Positions 24,160 to 33,050 of a stretch of 38,281 nucleotides of DNA are shown in pieces. This stretch comes from Prolixibacteraceae bacterium (GTDB lineage: Bacteria; Bacteroidota; Bacteroidia; Bacteroidales; Prolixibacteraceae): assembly GCA_027858715.1 (NCBI GenBank), contig JAQICD010000158.1:1-38281 (forward strand), in the 5' to 3' direction. How positions within the stretch are numbered: position 1 is the first letter of the stretch; each line of letters opens with the position of its first letter. The position numbers were made by a program, and so were the translations under genes. The notes below the pieces were generated by a model. That model ran no database searches. It saw nothing but the letters and a program-made list of their open reading frames with translations, and was not told the origin of the DNA.

Positions 24160-24867
24160 TTAAAAAATTTCAAGCAAATCACTTAATTTGTAAATAGAAA
24201 AAGTTGGCGATCCACAATCACCGTAATCAACGGGGTCGTCGTTCAAGCGAAAGAATACCTGATCTATTCCAAATTTTTTGGCACCAACGATGTCGCTCTC
24301 CCATGAGTCGCCAATCATTATACTTTCATTTTTACGTGCATTACTGCTCTTTATTGCATATTCGAAAATCGCGCGCGAGGGCTTTGGCGCTTTAATATCC
24401 TCGGAGATATAAATATCCGTTACGAATTGCGCCAATTTGGTCTTTTCAATTTTTTCGTGTTGAACTTCTTTAAAACCATTGGTAATTATGTGAATTAAAT
24501 ACCCTTTTTGTTTTAATGCCGACAATACCTCAAGGGCGTCGGGAAATAATTCGGTCTGATGAGTCATCATTTCGAGATAAATATCATCGATTTTTGTAAA
24601 CGACAACCCAGATGTAATGTTATATCGAGCCAAAGATTCTTCGTGTCTTTTGCCTCGCAAATACTCTTTCGAGATTTTTTTTTGCCGATAATCGGCCCAT
24701 AAAGCATCATTTACTCCAATATATGTTTCAAAATACGCATCAAAAGAATCAAGCAACTCGAGCAATCCAATTTTTTGAAAGGCATTTTTCATTGCCATGT
24801 ACGAATTTGCCTCAAAATTATATAAGGTATTATCAAGGTCGAAAAACAAGTGACGATATTTCAACAT
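24160..24867 (-). CDS. YjjG-family HAD nucleotidase
   Basis: The 235-residue HAD hydrolase has motif I FDLDNTLYNF (nucleophile Asp10, Asp12), motif II IITNGF, and motifs III/IV KAPKPSRAIFEYA ... IMIGDSWESDIVGAKKFG. The order and the 'DNTLYNFEAN' start match YjjG-like noncanonical pyrimidine nucleotidases, which remove phosphate from damaged or unusual pyrimidine monophosphates. A minus-strand -7 box (24886-24893, reading TAGTTTTG) lies just upstream and implies a very short leader. Confidence 0.85.
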   Translation of the reverse strand: MLKYRHLFFDLDNTLYNFEANSYMAMKNAFQKIGLLELLDSFDAYFETYIGVNDALWADYRQKKISKEYLRGKRHEESLARYNITSGLSFTKIDDIYLEMMTHQTELFPDALEVLSALKQKGYLIHIITNGFKEVQHEKIEKTKLAQFVTDIYISEDIKAPKPSRAIFEYAIKSSNARKNESIMIGDSWESDIVGAKKFGIDQVFFRLNDDPVDYGDCGSPTFSIYKLSDLLEIF

Positions 24868-24885
24868 ATTTGATTTTGTTTAGTG

Positions 24886-24893
24886 CAAAACTA
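24886..24893 (-). promoter_or_regulatory. Putative -7 box for the YjjG-like gene
   Basis: The minus strand reads TAGTTTTG, matching TAnnTTTG, 18 bases before the ATG at 24867. No -33 TTG was seen at the standard distance. Confidence 0.45.
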
Positions 24894-24934
24894 AAGAAAA
24901 AACAACAACTATGATTTGTGAAGGTTCAAAAAAA

Positions 24935-25612
24935 TCATTCAACCAATCCTTGAACAACAATTACAATTTCGCCTTTAATAGAAGCAGCCGATTTGAAATG
25001 ACCCATCACTTCACTTACTGTTCCGCGAACATTCTCTTCATGCATTTTTGAAATTTCGCGACTAACAGCAATCTTCCGTTCAGCTCCAAAAAATTCACCA
25101 AATTGCTCAAGTGCTTTTAATAAACGGTAAGGCGACTCATAAAATACCATGGTACGCTTTTCGTCAGCCAGTTCTTTTAATCGTTTTTGCCGTCCTTTTT
25201 TCTGCGGAAGAAAACCTTCAAAACAAAACTTATCGCATGGCAGACCAGAATTCACGAGTGCCGGAACAAAAGCTGTAGCACCGGGTAAGGTTTCAACCTC
25301 AATGCCGTTTTCGACACACGTTCGCACAAGTAAAAACCCGGGGTCAGAAATTCCGGGTGTTCCGGCATCGGAGATCAGGGCAATATTCTCGCCTGCTTCA
25401 ATACGTTCGGCAATTAATGCAGAAGTTTTATGCTCGTTAAACTTGTGATGCGAAAACAGTTTTTTTTGTATCTCAAAATGATGAAGCAATTTGGACGATG
25501 TTCGTGTATCCTCGGCCAGAATAATATCTACCTCATTAAGAACTTTTAGTGCTCTTAAAGTTATATCATCTAAATTTCCAATTGGAGTCGGAACAACATA
25601 TAATTTACCCAT
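24935..25612 (-). CDS. rsmI: 16S rRNA (cytidine1402-2'-O)-methyltransferase RsmI
   Basis: The 225-residue SAM-dependent tetrapyrrole-methylase-fold enzyme methylates the ribose of C1402 in the decoding centre. Motifs are YVVPTPIGNLDDITLRAL at the N-terminus, ILAEDTRTS, LISDAGTPGISDPG (SAM loop) and FYESPYRLLKAL. The ATG at 25612 directly precedes the conserved GKLYVVPTP; an in-frame TTG two codons earlier is less likely. Length is slightly short of the longer RsmI forms that carry a C-terminal extension, which is common in Bacteroidota. The gene upstream ends 11 bases away. Confidence 0.93.
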   Translation of the reverse strand: MGKLYVVPTPIGNLDDITLRALKVLNEVDIILAEDTRTSSKLLHHFEIQKKLFSHHKFNEHKTSALIAERIEAGENIALISDAGTPGISDPGFLLVRTCVENGIEVETLPGATAFVPALVNSGLPCDKFCFEGFLPQKKGRQKRLKELADEKRTMVFYESPYRLLKALEQFGEFFGAERKIAVSREISKMHEENVRGTVSEVMGHFKSAASIKGEIVIVVQGLVE

Positions 25613-25623
25613 TAACAATCTGC

Positions 25624-26484
25624 TTAGTTATCGAAACGACGTTTAACCAAATTCATAAATTTCAAGCTGGTTTCACTTTTGGGCCATTTGCAGTTTTCTT
25701 CAAGATATTCAATAGCCTCAACAAAATTGTTTGCCTTATCGATGGCTTCAACCGTAATATTATATTTTTCTGAATCGTTATTGAAAAGCTCACGAGTAAA
25801 CATAAACCGATCGTTCAATCCGATAGATTTTTTTACGCTTGTAACCGGCTTTCCCATTATCTTATATTTCGATTCGCTTAAAGTAGTAAACTTTTCGTTC
25901 AGCGATTGATCTTTAGTAAATCTTTCGCCTAGCACCATATGCTTAGGTTTATCTTCAACTTCAGGTGTATCTGTCTCCTTCTGTTCTTCCAAATCCTCTT
26001 GTTCATTTACTGTAGCTACTTGCTCTGTTTTACTATTTAAGGGCTGTTCACCACTACTAGGCACAGTATTACTCGTTTTCTCAATCGGCGGTTCATTTTC
26101 CGATTCCTGATTCAATAAAGAAACTTCTTTTTCAACATTTTCGACTAATATCTCCTGATCCGGTTCTGGTTCCTTTTCTTCTGCAACTGGTTCGGTTTTC
26201 AGTATATTATCCGGAACAACCTGCTCGTCTTCCAGATTGTTTTCAACTATCGAATCAATAATTGTTTTCTGTAAAACATCATCTTTTATATCAGAATCCG
26301 AATCAGCTTTCTGCGCCCCATTCTCGTGTAATAAACCGGAAACCTTTACCAACGTTTGAATTTTCGACTTAGTAACATCAACCAGCACACCATGTGGGTC
26401 GTCCTGCTTATCAAGCGCATTAACAAGCAAACGGAGTTCTTCAACTTCCTGTTTTATAAGTTGAATAATGATTTTATTGTCCAT
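25624..26484 (-). CDS. Conserved Bacteroidota protein of unknown function with acidic linker
   Basis: The 286-residue product starts at MDNKIIIQLIKQEVEELRLL (ATG at 26484). It has a helical N-terminus, then a long acidic Glu/Asp/Gln-rich low-complexity stretch (about residues 65-185). The C-terminal domain (about 190-286) reads GERFTKDQSLNEKF ... SIGLNDRFMFTRELFNND ... AIEYLEENCKWP. The 'IGLNDRFMFTRELFN' segment recurs in Bacteroidota proteins; no function is known to me. There is no signal peptide, so it is cytoplasmic. It sits 11 bases upstream of rsmI and may be co-transcribed. Confidence 0.8.
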   Translation of the reverse strand: MDNKIIIQLIKQEVEELRLLVNALDKQDDPHGVLVDVTKSKIQTLVKVSGLLHENGAQKADSDSDIKDDVLQKTIIDSIVENNLEDEQVVPDNILKTEPVAEEKEPEPDQEILVENVEKEVSLLNQESENEPPIEKTSNTVPSSGEQPLNSKTEQVATVNEQEDLEEQKETDTPEVEDKPKHMVLGERFTKDQSLNEKFTTLSESKYKIMGKPVTSVKKSIGLNDRFMFTRELFNNDSEKYNITVEAIDKANNFVEAIEYLEENCKWPKSETSLKFMNLVKRRFDN

Positions 26485-26514
26485 AGTGAAAAAATATAAG
26501 CATTTTAAAAGCTT

Positions 26515-26545
26515 CAAAAATAATTATCAAAAGTAGCATCTTCAA
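26515..26545 (-). promoter_or_regulatory. Promoter of the unknown gene/rsmI unit
   Basis: On the minus strand TTG (26545-26543), a 20-base gap and TATTTTTG (26522-26515) match the -33/-7 pattern. A second -7-like box (TACTTTTG) lies at 26535-26528. The first supports the start at 26484. Confidence 0.55.
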
Positions 26546-26630
26546 TTCTTGAAAAAAAATTTCCTTTAAAAATATAACGATAAAACAGAAGATTGATTGT
26601 AATTTTACCGTTTTTGTATAAACGAACAAA

Positions 26631-27215
26631 ATGTTTCTTGAAAAAGATATCAATGGAAAAGTCCGCAAAGGATGGATTGAAGTAATTTGTGGCTCGATGT
26701 TTTCCGGCAAAACCGAAGAATTAATCAGGCGATTAAACCGCGCAAGAATTGCCAAACAGCGAGTTGAAATTTTCAAACCAATTATCGACAACCGATATTC
26801 AACAGAAGATGTAGTATCGCACAACGAAACGACTATTCGCTCAACTCCTGTCGATACTGCTGCAAATATTATTTTGCTGTCTGGCGATGTTGATGTTATT
26901 GCTATCGACGAAGCACAATTTTTCGACAATACGCTGCTCGAAGTATCTAACAAACTGGCCAACATGGGTATAAGGGTAATTATTGCCGGACTTGACATGG
27001 ACTTCCAGGGAAAACCTTTTGGCCCCATGCCGATGTTAATGTCTGTTGCAGAGCACGTTACGAAAGTACATGCAATTTGCATGAGATGCGGTAGCCTTGC
27101 AAATTTTTCACATCGTTTGTCAACTGATGAAAAATTGGTAGTTTTAGGGGAAAAAAATGAATACGAACCGCTTTGCCGGGAGTGTTTTCATGAAGCTATA
27201 AAAAAACAAAAATAA
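26631..27215 (+). CDS. tdk: Thymidine kinase
   Basis: The 194-residue type II thymidine kinase phosphorylates thymidine for the nucleotide salvage pathway. Motifs are the P-loop [22 protein letters not shown] (Walker B), [14 protein letters not shown] (lasso/active-site region) and a zinc site formed by CMRCG and CRECF. Length is normal for a bacterial type II enzyme. The stop overlaps the first base of the murF-alr start (TAATG at 27213-27217), indicating translational coupling. Confidence 0.95.
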   Translation: MFLEKDINGKVRKGWIEVICGSMFSGKTEELIRRLNRARIAKQRVEIFKPIIDNRYSTEDVVSHNETTIRSTPVDTAANIILLSGDVDVIAIDEAQFFDNTLLEVSNKLANMGIRVIIAGLDMDFQGKPFGPMPMLMSVAEHVTKVHAICMRCGSLANFSHRLSTDEKLVVLGEKNEYEPLCRECFHEAIKKQK

Positions 27216-29689
27216 TGACCACCAATTCATCTGTTTCTGAAATAATTAATGCAGAGGTTTTACAAAAAGGAACTGAATACACAATTAGTTACTTGTCAAC
27301 CGATTCGAGAACCATAGTATCGGGTCGCGAAACCCTTTTTTTTACCCTGGTAACCAAAAGCAACAATGGGCACAACTACATCAGAAATGCTTACGACAAA
27401 GGCGTAAGAAGCTTTGTTATTTCGGATTCTACTAAAAGATTTGAGAAATATACCGATGCTACTTTCCTGCTTGTAAACAACACGCTCGAAGCTTTTCATA
27501 AACTTGCTACATCGCGGCGAGATAAATTTAAAGGAAATGTTATTGGCATAACCGGAAGCAACGGTAAAACAATTGTAAAAGAATGGCTTAGCGAATTGTT
27601 GGTTGACGATTATAAAATAATCAGAAGTCCCAAAAGCTATAATTCTCAAATTGGGGTTCCTCACTCTGTCTGGTTATTAGACAACGAAGCAGATATGGCT
27701 TTTCTCGAAGCCGGCATTTCACAGCCTGGTGAAATGGTAAATCTGGAACGCATTATTCGTCCACGTTACGGAATAATCACCAATATAGGTGAGGCACATC
27801 AATCGAACTTTCAATCGGTTGAACAAAAGGTTGAAGAAAAATTAAAGCTTTTCAAAAACTCCGAAGTTATTATTTACCGGAAAGATTATCCGTCGATTGA
27901 TTCTGCTATTCAAAAAATGGTAGAAGAAAACGGTATCGTCCCTATCAGCTGGTCGATGATGGACGAGACATCCGATTTATTCATCTATTTTGTGCAAAAA
28001 ATACCCGAAGGATGTGGAATAATTGGCCAGGTGAAAGAAAAACAATACGCTATTTCTATTCCTTTCTCCGACGATGCCAGTGTCGAAAATGCGATAACCT
28101 GTCTGGCTGCATTAATTGCTATTGGCAAAGATCAGGATCAGATACTTGAACGTTTTAGCACACTGCAACCGATTGCCATGCGAATGGAGATTCTCCAGGG
28201 CATTAACCAATGCATACTGATTAACGATTCGTACAATTCCGATCTTAACTCTTTATCTATTGCACTCGACACACTCGACCAGCAAGCCAGTGAAGATTTT
28301 ATGCCGAAGGCATTAATACTTTCTGATATTTATTATTCATCAAAATCGGACGATGAATTATATGCCGAAGTTGCCCAACTGGTTAAACTACGAGCCATTG
28401 AACGATTTATTGGCATTGGCCCCAACCTCAAACAAAAAAGTCACTTGTTTGCCAACAACGCACGTTTTTTCTCGTCAACAGCCGACTTTTTAGCCAAATT
28501 CCCAAGCCTGGGGCTAAATAATGAAGTAATTCTTCTAAAAGGCGCACGCGATTTTCATTTCGACCAAATTGCTTCGATGCTGCAAGACAAAGCACACGAA
28601 ACAATGCTGGAAATCGACATGACAGCTATGGTGAAAAATCTTAACTATTTTAAATCGAAATTAAATCCTGAAACAAAAATAATGGCTATGGTAAAAGCCT
28701 TTTCGTACGGAAGCGGAATGTCCGAAATAGCCCGTCTGCTTGAATTTCACCAGGTTAATTACCTGGCCGTAGCCATAGCCGACGAAGGAGTAGCCCTTCG
28801 AAAAGCGGGAATAACACTCCCCATTGTGGTTATGAACCCCGAAGAACACAGTTTTGATATGATGTTTGAACATTTACTTGAACCAAACATTTATTCAAAA
28901 CGACTGCTCGATCAGTTTTTAACAAGCGCTCAACGTAACGCTTTATGCAATTTTCCAATACATATTAAAATAGATACTGGAATGAAGCGCTTGGGATTCG
29001 AGAGTGATGAAGAATTACACTATTTGCTCGAAAAAGTAAAACGCGGAAACGTACTGCACATTAAATCGGTTTTTACACACTTATCATCAAGTGACAATCC
29101 CGAAGAAGACAATTTCACACAGCTTCAGTTTCATCGTTTCGAAAAGATGGCAAAAATCATCCAGGACAACACAGAACATCATGTTCTAAAACACGTACTA
29201 AATTCAGCCGGCATCGAACGATTCCCTAACAACCAGTACGACATGGTTCGTTTGGGCATCGGCCTTTATGGCATCAGCAGCACTGCCCCCGATGCGGTTA
29301 AAAATGTAGGCACGCTTAAAACAACTATATCTCAAATCAGAGAAGTACCAAAAGGTGAGACCATAGGCTACGGAAGAGCTTGCGTTGCAAAATCCGACAT
29401 ACTCGTTGCCACTTTGCCCATAGGCTATGCCGACGGGTTCAACCGACGGTTAAGCAAAGGCAAAGGCAAAGTATGGATAAATGGCAAACTAGCCCCCGTA
29501 GTAGGCAATATTTGCATGGACATGTGCATGGTTGACATAACCGGTATTGAAGCAAGCGAAGGCGACAGGGTAATTGTATTTGGAAAAGAACATCCGGCTA
29601 CCGAAATGGCCAAAGCCTTAGATACAATTCCATACGAAGTTTTCACTTCAATATCGCAACGGGTAAAACGAGTTTATTTCCAGGAATAA
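27215..29689 (+). CDS. murF-alr: Bifunctional UDP-MurNAc-tripeptide:D-Ala-D-Ala ligase / alanine racemase
   Basis: The 824-residue fusion joins two consecutive steps of peptidoglycan precursor synthesis. The N-terminal MurF part (about 1-450) has the ATP loop GITGSNGKT (111-119), the substrate loop NSQIGVP and NDSYNSDLNSL. The C-terminal alanine racemase part (about 460-824) has the PLP Lys494 in MAMVKAFSYG, KIDTGMKRLGF, HVLNSAGIERFP and YGRACVA with the catalytic Tyr. Alanine racemase makes the D-Ala that, as D-Ala-D-Ala, MurF ligates. This fusion is characteristic of Bacteroidota. No Ddl ligase gene is adjacent. Confidence 0.95.
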   Translation: MTTNSSVSEIINAEVLQKGTEYTISYLSTDSRTIVSGRETLFFTLVTKSNNGHNYIRNAYDKGVRSFVISDSTKRFEKYTDATFLLVNNTLEAFHKLATSRRDKFKGNVIGITGSNGKTIVKEWLSELLVDDYKIIRSPKSYNSQIGVPHSVWLLDNEADMAFLEAGISQPGEMVNLERIIRPRYGIITNIGEAHQSNFQSVEQKVEEKLKLFKNSEVIIYRKDYPSIDSAIQKMVEENGIVPISWSMMDETSDLFIYFVQKIPEGCGIIGQVKEKQYAISIPFSDDASVENAITCLAALIAIGKDQDQILERFSTLQPIAMRMEILQGINQCILINDSYNSDLNSLSIALDTLDQQASEDFMPKALILSDIYYSSKSDDELYAEVAQLVKLRAIERFIGIGPNLKQKSHLFANNARFFSSTADFLAKFPSLGLNNEVILLKGARDFHFDQIASMLQDKAHETMLEIDMTAMVKNLNYFKSKLNPETKIMAMVKAFSYGSGMSEIARLLEFHQVNYLAVAIADEGVALRKAGITLPIVVMNPEEHSFDMMFEHLLEPNIYSKRLLDQFLTSAQRNALCNFPIHIKIDTGMKRLGFESDEELHYLLEKVKRGNVLHIKSVFTHLSSSDNPEEDNFTQLQFHRFEKMAKIIQDNTEHHVLKHVLNSAGIERFPNNQYDMVRLGIGLYGISSTAPDAVKNVGTLKTTISQIREVPKGETIGYGRACVAKSDILVATLPIGYADGFNRRLSKGKGKVWINGKLAPVVGNICMDMCMVDITGIEASEGDRVIVFGKEHPATEMAKALDTIPYEVFTSISQRVKRVYFQE

Positions 29690-29816
29690 GCTTTATTTTG
29701 CAACAGTTTTAATGATAATTTTTCAGCAGGTTATTTTAACTCAAATCTGAACCTGTAAAAATAAAACGAGACGGATAAATCCATTGTTTGCTAGTAAAAA
29801 GAAAATGAAAAATCCT

Positions 29817-29824
29817 TACCTTTG
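29817..29824 (+). promoter_or_regulatory. Putative -7 box for pyrH
   Basis: TACCTTTG matches TAnnTTTG and lies 15 bases before the ATG at 29840, implying a leader of under about ten bases. A TTTG at 29787-29790 is further away than the standard -33 spacing. Confidence 0.5.
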
Positions 29825-29839
29825 CAAAAATTGCATCTT

Positions 29840-30559
29840 ATGATTACTCCTTACAAACGTGTTCTTCTAAAACTTTCAGGTGAGTCGCTCATGGGCGACG
29901 AGTGTTATGGGTTAGACCCCAAAAGGCTGCACGATTACGCCTATCAAATTAAAGATATTGTTGAAACCGGCATTCGTTTAGGCATTGTAATTGGCGGCGG
30001 AAATATCTTTCGTGGGCTGGCAGGTGCGGTCGATGGTTTCGACCGTGTAAAAGGCGACCAGATGGGTATGCTGGCAACTGTTATAAACAGTCTGGCACTA
30101 CAATCGGAACTCGAAAGGCATGGCGTTACGACACGTGTTTTAACCGCAATTCGCATGGAGCCTATTGGCGAAATGTACTCAAAACAGAAAGCAATTGAGG
30201 CCGTTAAGCAAAGTGAAGTAGTAATAATTGCAGCAGGCACAGGTAACCCGTTTTTCACTACCGACACAGCCTCGGCTTTGCGTGCAGTTGAAATGGGCTG
30301 CGATGTTATGCTTAAAGGCACCCGTGTTGATGGCATTTACGATTCGGATCCTGAAAAAAATCCTGACGCCAAAAAATTCGACAAACTCACATATGATGAA
30401 GTGTACGAACGTGGCCTGAAAATTATGGACTTAACTGCAACAACACTGTGTAAAGAAAACAACATGCCAATTATTGTGTTCGATATGGACACACCAGGAA
30501 ACTTAAAAAAAGTAGTTACAGGTCAAAGAATTGGAACTTTAGTTTACGAAAAGAAATAA
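29840..30559 (+). CDS. pyrH: Uridylate kinase
   Basis: The 239-residue amino-acid-kinase-fold enzyme makes UDP from UMP. Motifs are KRVLLKLSGESLMG at the N-terminus, VIGGGNIFRG, GDQMGMLATVINSLAL, AAGTGNPFFTTDTASALRA and KGTRVDGIYDSDP. All match bacterial hexameric UMP kinase. The ATG at 29840 is chosen because the conserved core begins immediately after it and the -7 box lies upstream. The gene converges with the O-antigen ligase gene, whose stop is 4 bases away. Confidence 0.95.
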   Translation: MITPYKRVLLKLSGESLMGDECYGLDPKRLHDYAYQIKDIVETGIRLGIVIGGGNIFRGLAGAVDGFDRVKGDQMGMLATVINSLALQSELERHGVTTRVLTAIRMEPIGEMYSKQKAIEAVKQSEVVIIAAGTGNPFFTTDTASALRAVEMGCDVMLKGTRVDGIYDSDPEKNPDAKKFDKLTYDEVYERGLKIMDLTATTLCKENNMPIIVFDMDTPGNLKKVVTGQRIGTLVYEKK

Positions 30560-30563
30560 AAAA

Positions 30564-32069
30564 TTAATCACTTACATCACTTTGCCCTGTTTGTTCTTCA
30601 AGCAGGGCTTTTTTCTGCCTTTTGGTGTACAAATCCAACGCAACAATAATGGCCGTTATTCCCCAAAACGGAACCGCAACCTTATCTGTATCCAAAAAGT
30701 TATTAAGAGCTCCATGCGTATAATAAGTTACAAGTGATGCAATTGAAGCAATAAGGAGTGTTTTGATACGCTGATCGTCGGTGCGCGAGTATGCCTTTAT
30801 TCCCGTATATAAAACAAGTACTATTATCAAAATATAGCTCAGCATACCAAACAGCCCCTGTTCCGATAACGACCCCAGGTACTCGCTATGAGCGTTTCCT
30901 CCATCACCGGTATTAGTGCTAATAATTGTACGCTGATGAGTCAACTGGAAAGGAGCATAATTCATGGCATATGTGCCCGGCCCCCAACCAAACAAAGGTT
31001 TTTCCTTAAACATTTGAAGAGCACTCTGCCAACGGTTAATCCGTTCAACATTCGAAGCATCGGTCGAAATATTGGTCATTGAGCTTATGTGTTCAGTAAG
31101 ATTTGCTGAAGAATCGGTCGAGTTTTGTTCCAGTTTCATCAAGATTTGATCTTGAAAAGCAAATAAAGCCATCAACAACATTACAAAAGTAATGGCCAGT
31201 GTTCTGAATTTTATTTGTAATTTGATAATCACCCATACACCAAGAGCAGCAATAAGACTTAGCCATGCAGCACGTGAATATGAAAGTATCTCGGCCAGAA
31301 CAAAAATACCAAGCAACAGTGCAATCCAAAACCTTTTCGTTTTGGATATCCATTTCGCAAATACAAAACTAAGGACAAACGGAATAAATAGCGCCAACAC
31401 CGCTCCATACGAAGTATGGTCGTTGTAAAATGGTTTCATTACCCAGTGTGCTGCATTATCGTTATGCATTCCATTGGCAATATGCCGGCCTATTGTATAA
31501 AAGATTACAGGCACAAAGGGAATTGCGTATGCCCAAATGAAATTCATTATACGATGCTGCTTTTCAAACAGGCAAGTCATTATAAAAAAGAAAATAACGA
31601 CATACCAAATATGCACTGCCATGTATTTAAACGAAACAACGGGTAAGGTACTCGTTAGGGTTGTAACAGCCATCCATGCCAAGTAAAAATAAATTGCAAT
31701 TGATACCGGATGCCTGATTAGATCTTTACTTAGGCGGGCGCCACGTGCCAACGATAAGATAAACAACAAAAGAATACCAAACATTATTGGCTCGGTGGGT
31801 ATGGCCATATCAAAAGGCAATCCGTAATAAAGTTTCTTGAGTGGAACAGATAAAGGAGTTAAAACAATTGAAAGCCAGATAAGCTTATCGTAAGATAAAA
31901 CAGCCGTGACCAGGATGCCAATCAAAACCGGCACAAAAATACCAAGCATGGTATCTTTCTCAAAAATCAACCACGCATTAAGTAGGATAAAAGCAAATGC
32001 AAATGCATAAAATGCAATTATTTGTAAACGCTTTGTGCCAATATAATTATAAACTTGATTTAACCTCAC
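30564..32069 (-). CDS. O-antigen ligase family membrane protein (Wzy_C)
   Basis: The 501-residue product is an integral membrane protein with about a dozen hydrophobic helices. A large non-membrane loop is at about residues 315-400, containing INRWQSALQMFKEKPLFGWG, PGTYAMNYAPF and NAHSEYLGSLSEQGLFG. GWGPG and NAHSEYL are the Wzy_C/O-antigen ligase signature (conserved His). Members ligate or polymerise lipid-linked glycans at the periplasmic side. The start overlaps the end of the upstream chain-length gene by 23 bases, so the two are coupled. Whether it is a ligase or an exopolysaccharide polymerase cannot be told. Confidence 0.87.
   Translation of the reverse strand: MRLNQVYNYIGTKRLQIIAFYAFAFAFILLNAWLIFEKDTMLGIFVPVLIGILVTAVLSYDKLIWLSIVLTPLSVPLKKLYYGLPFDMAIPTEPIMFGILLLFILSLARGARLSKDLIRHPVSIAIYFYLAWMAVTTLTSTLPVVSFKYMAVHIWYVVIFFFIMTCLFEKQHRIMNFIWAYAIPFVPVIFYTIGRHIANGMHNDNAAHWVMKPFYNDHTSYGAVLALFIPFVLSFVFAKWISKTKRFWIALLLGIFVLAEILSYSRAAWLSLIAALGVWVIIKLQIKFRTLAITFVMLLMALFAFQDQILMKLEQNSTDSSANLTEHISSMTNISTDASNVERINRWQSALQMFKEKPLFGWGPGTYAMNYAPFQLTHQRTIISTNTGDGGNAHSEYLGSLSEQGLFGMLSYILIIVLVLYTGIKAYSRTDDQRIKTLLIASIASLVTYYTHGALNNFLDTDKVAVPFWGITAIIVALDLYTKRQKKALLEEQTGQSDVSD
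30584..30614 (+). terminator. pyrH terminator inside the convergent gene
   Basis: GCCCTGTTTG (30584-30593) pairs with CAAGCAGGGC (30599-30608), forming 10 bp with one G-U pair and a 5-base loop, followed by six Ts (30609-30614). It begins 25 bases after the pyrH stop but lies within the last codons of the O-antigen ligase gene. Confidence 0.8.
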
Positions 32070-32997
32070 GAATATAGTCGATAAGCGAAACAGTTATTAA
32101 AGAAATAAAACCAGTACCAAGAACAGTTAAAACCACAATCAACCAACGAATAGGTGAAGCTTTTTTATCTGCAACAAACGGATGCTCTACAACTTTTGTA
32201 TAAGAGATGGCACCAGTTGCTCTGCTATAATATTTCTCGTGGCGCTTACGTAAAGTATCTGCTGCCACCTCAAAATCTTCAAGCAACTTCAAATTTCGGC
32301 GCATCAATCCTCCCTCTTCAACCAAAGCATCGAGAGTTTGCTCAGCCGGCTTTGTATTTCCGCCATTTGCTGCTGCATCCATTAACCCACGGGTTGCAGT
32401 AGTCGCCTGCGCGAAATAATCAATCAAGCCGGTGTTTTTTCTTATGTCGTCAATAATTGTCTCAACCGAATCTATTTCTACGAACTTTTTGTCTAAATCA
32501 CGTTTATAAATCATCGCCATTTCCATGTTTTTCATTGATTTTTCTCGGAAAATAGCTTCATTTAAATAATTTATCAGAGAATCGACCATGTCGCGTGCCC
32601 GAAAAGGATCTTCGTCGAGAACAGAAATCTCAACCGTTTCAAAATCTGTTTTCTTATAGCTAATATGTTTGCGATACTCATCAAGTATCCACGTTTGATA
32701 ATATTTCTCTTTTTTAGTGATTTCATATACCTCATCAAGGCTGAAAGCATCAATTAACCTAAAACGCAAATCGGTCGATTGCAAATACTCAAGCAAATGC
32801 TCACTTTCCGATTCTTCACTGGCCTCATTAATGTTAACAGGATATACCCTGGCAGTAGATTTAAACTTAGGAGTTATAAAAATTGGCCCCGAAAAAACAG
32901 CTGATGCAATAAAAGCTATCAAAAGAGCAATAGCAATGTGGAATTTCCACTTCCAAACCGATTGAAGAATACGGTTATTATCAAAAATATTTTCCAT
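32047..32997 (-). CDS. Wzz-type polysaccharide chain-length determinant
   Basis: The 316-residue product has the PCP architecture. A short cytoplasmic N-terminus is followed by TM1 (about residues 18-40, with a P-rich IFITPKFKSTARVYPVN segment after it). A long periplasmic helical part (about 60-270) comes next, then TM2 near 282-305 (WLIVVLTVLGTGFISLITV) and a short tail. No tyrosine kinase domain is attached. Such proteins set the length of surface polysaccharides. The ATG at 32997 is preferred over an in-frame GTG at 33003. The gene precedes and overlaps the O-antigen ligase gene. Confidence 0.85.
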   Translation of the reverse strand: MENIFDNNRILQSVWKWKFHIAIALLIAFIASAVFSGPIFITPKFKSTARVYPVNINEASEESESEHLLEYLQSTDLRFRLIDAFSLDEVYEITKKEKYYQTWILDEYRKHISYKKTDFETVEISVLDEDPFRARDMVDSLINYLNEAIFREKSMKNMEMAMIYKRDLDKKFVEIDSVETIIDDIRKNTGLIDYFAQATTATRGLMDAAANGGNTKPAEQTLDALVEEGGLMRRNLKLLEDFEVAADTLRKRHEKYYSRATGAISYTKVVEHPFVADKKASPIRWLIVVLTVLGTGFISLITVSLIDYIREVKSSL

Positions 32998-33050
32998 TTT
33001 CACAGAATATCGTTAGTCTAAGTTCTTAAACGTTGAGAAATGTATTTTTA

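Noticed and set aside
29727..29755. Possible terminator after murF-alr (CAGGTT / AACCTG)
   Set aside because: Only six base pairs with a 17-base loop and no proper T-run; too weak to call.
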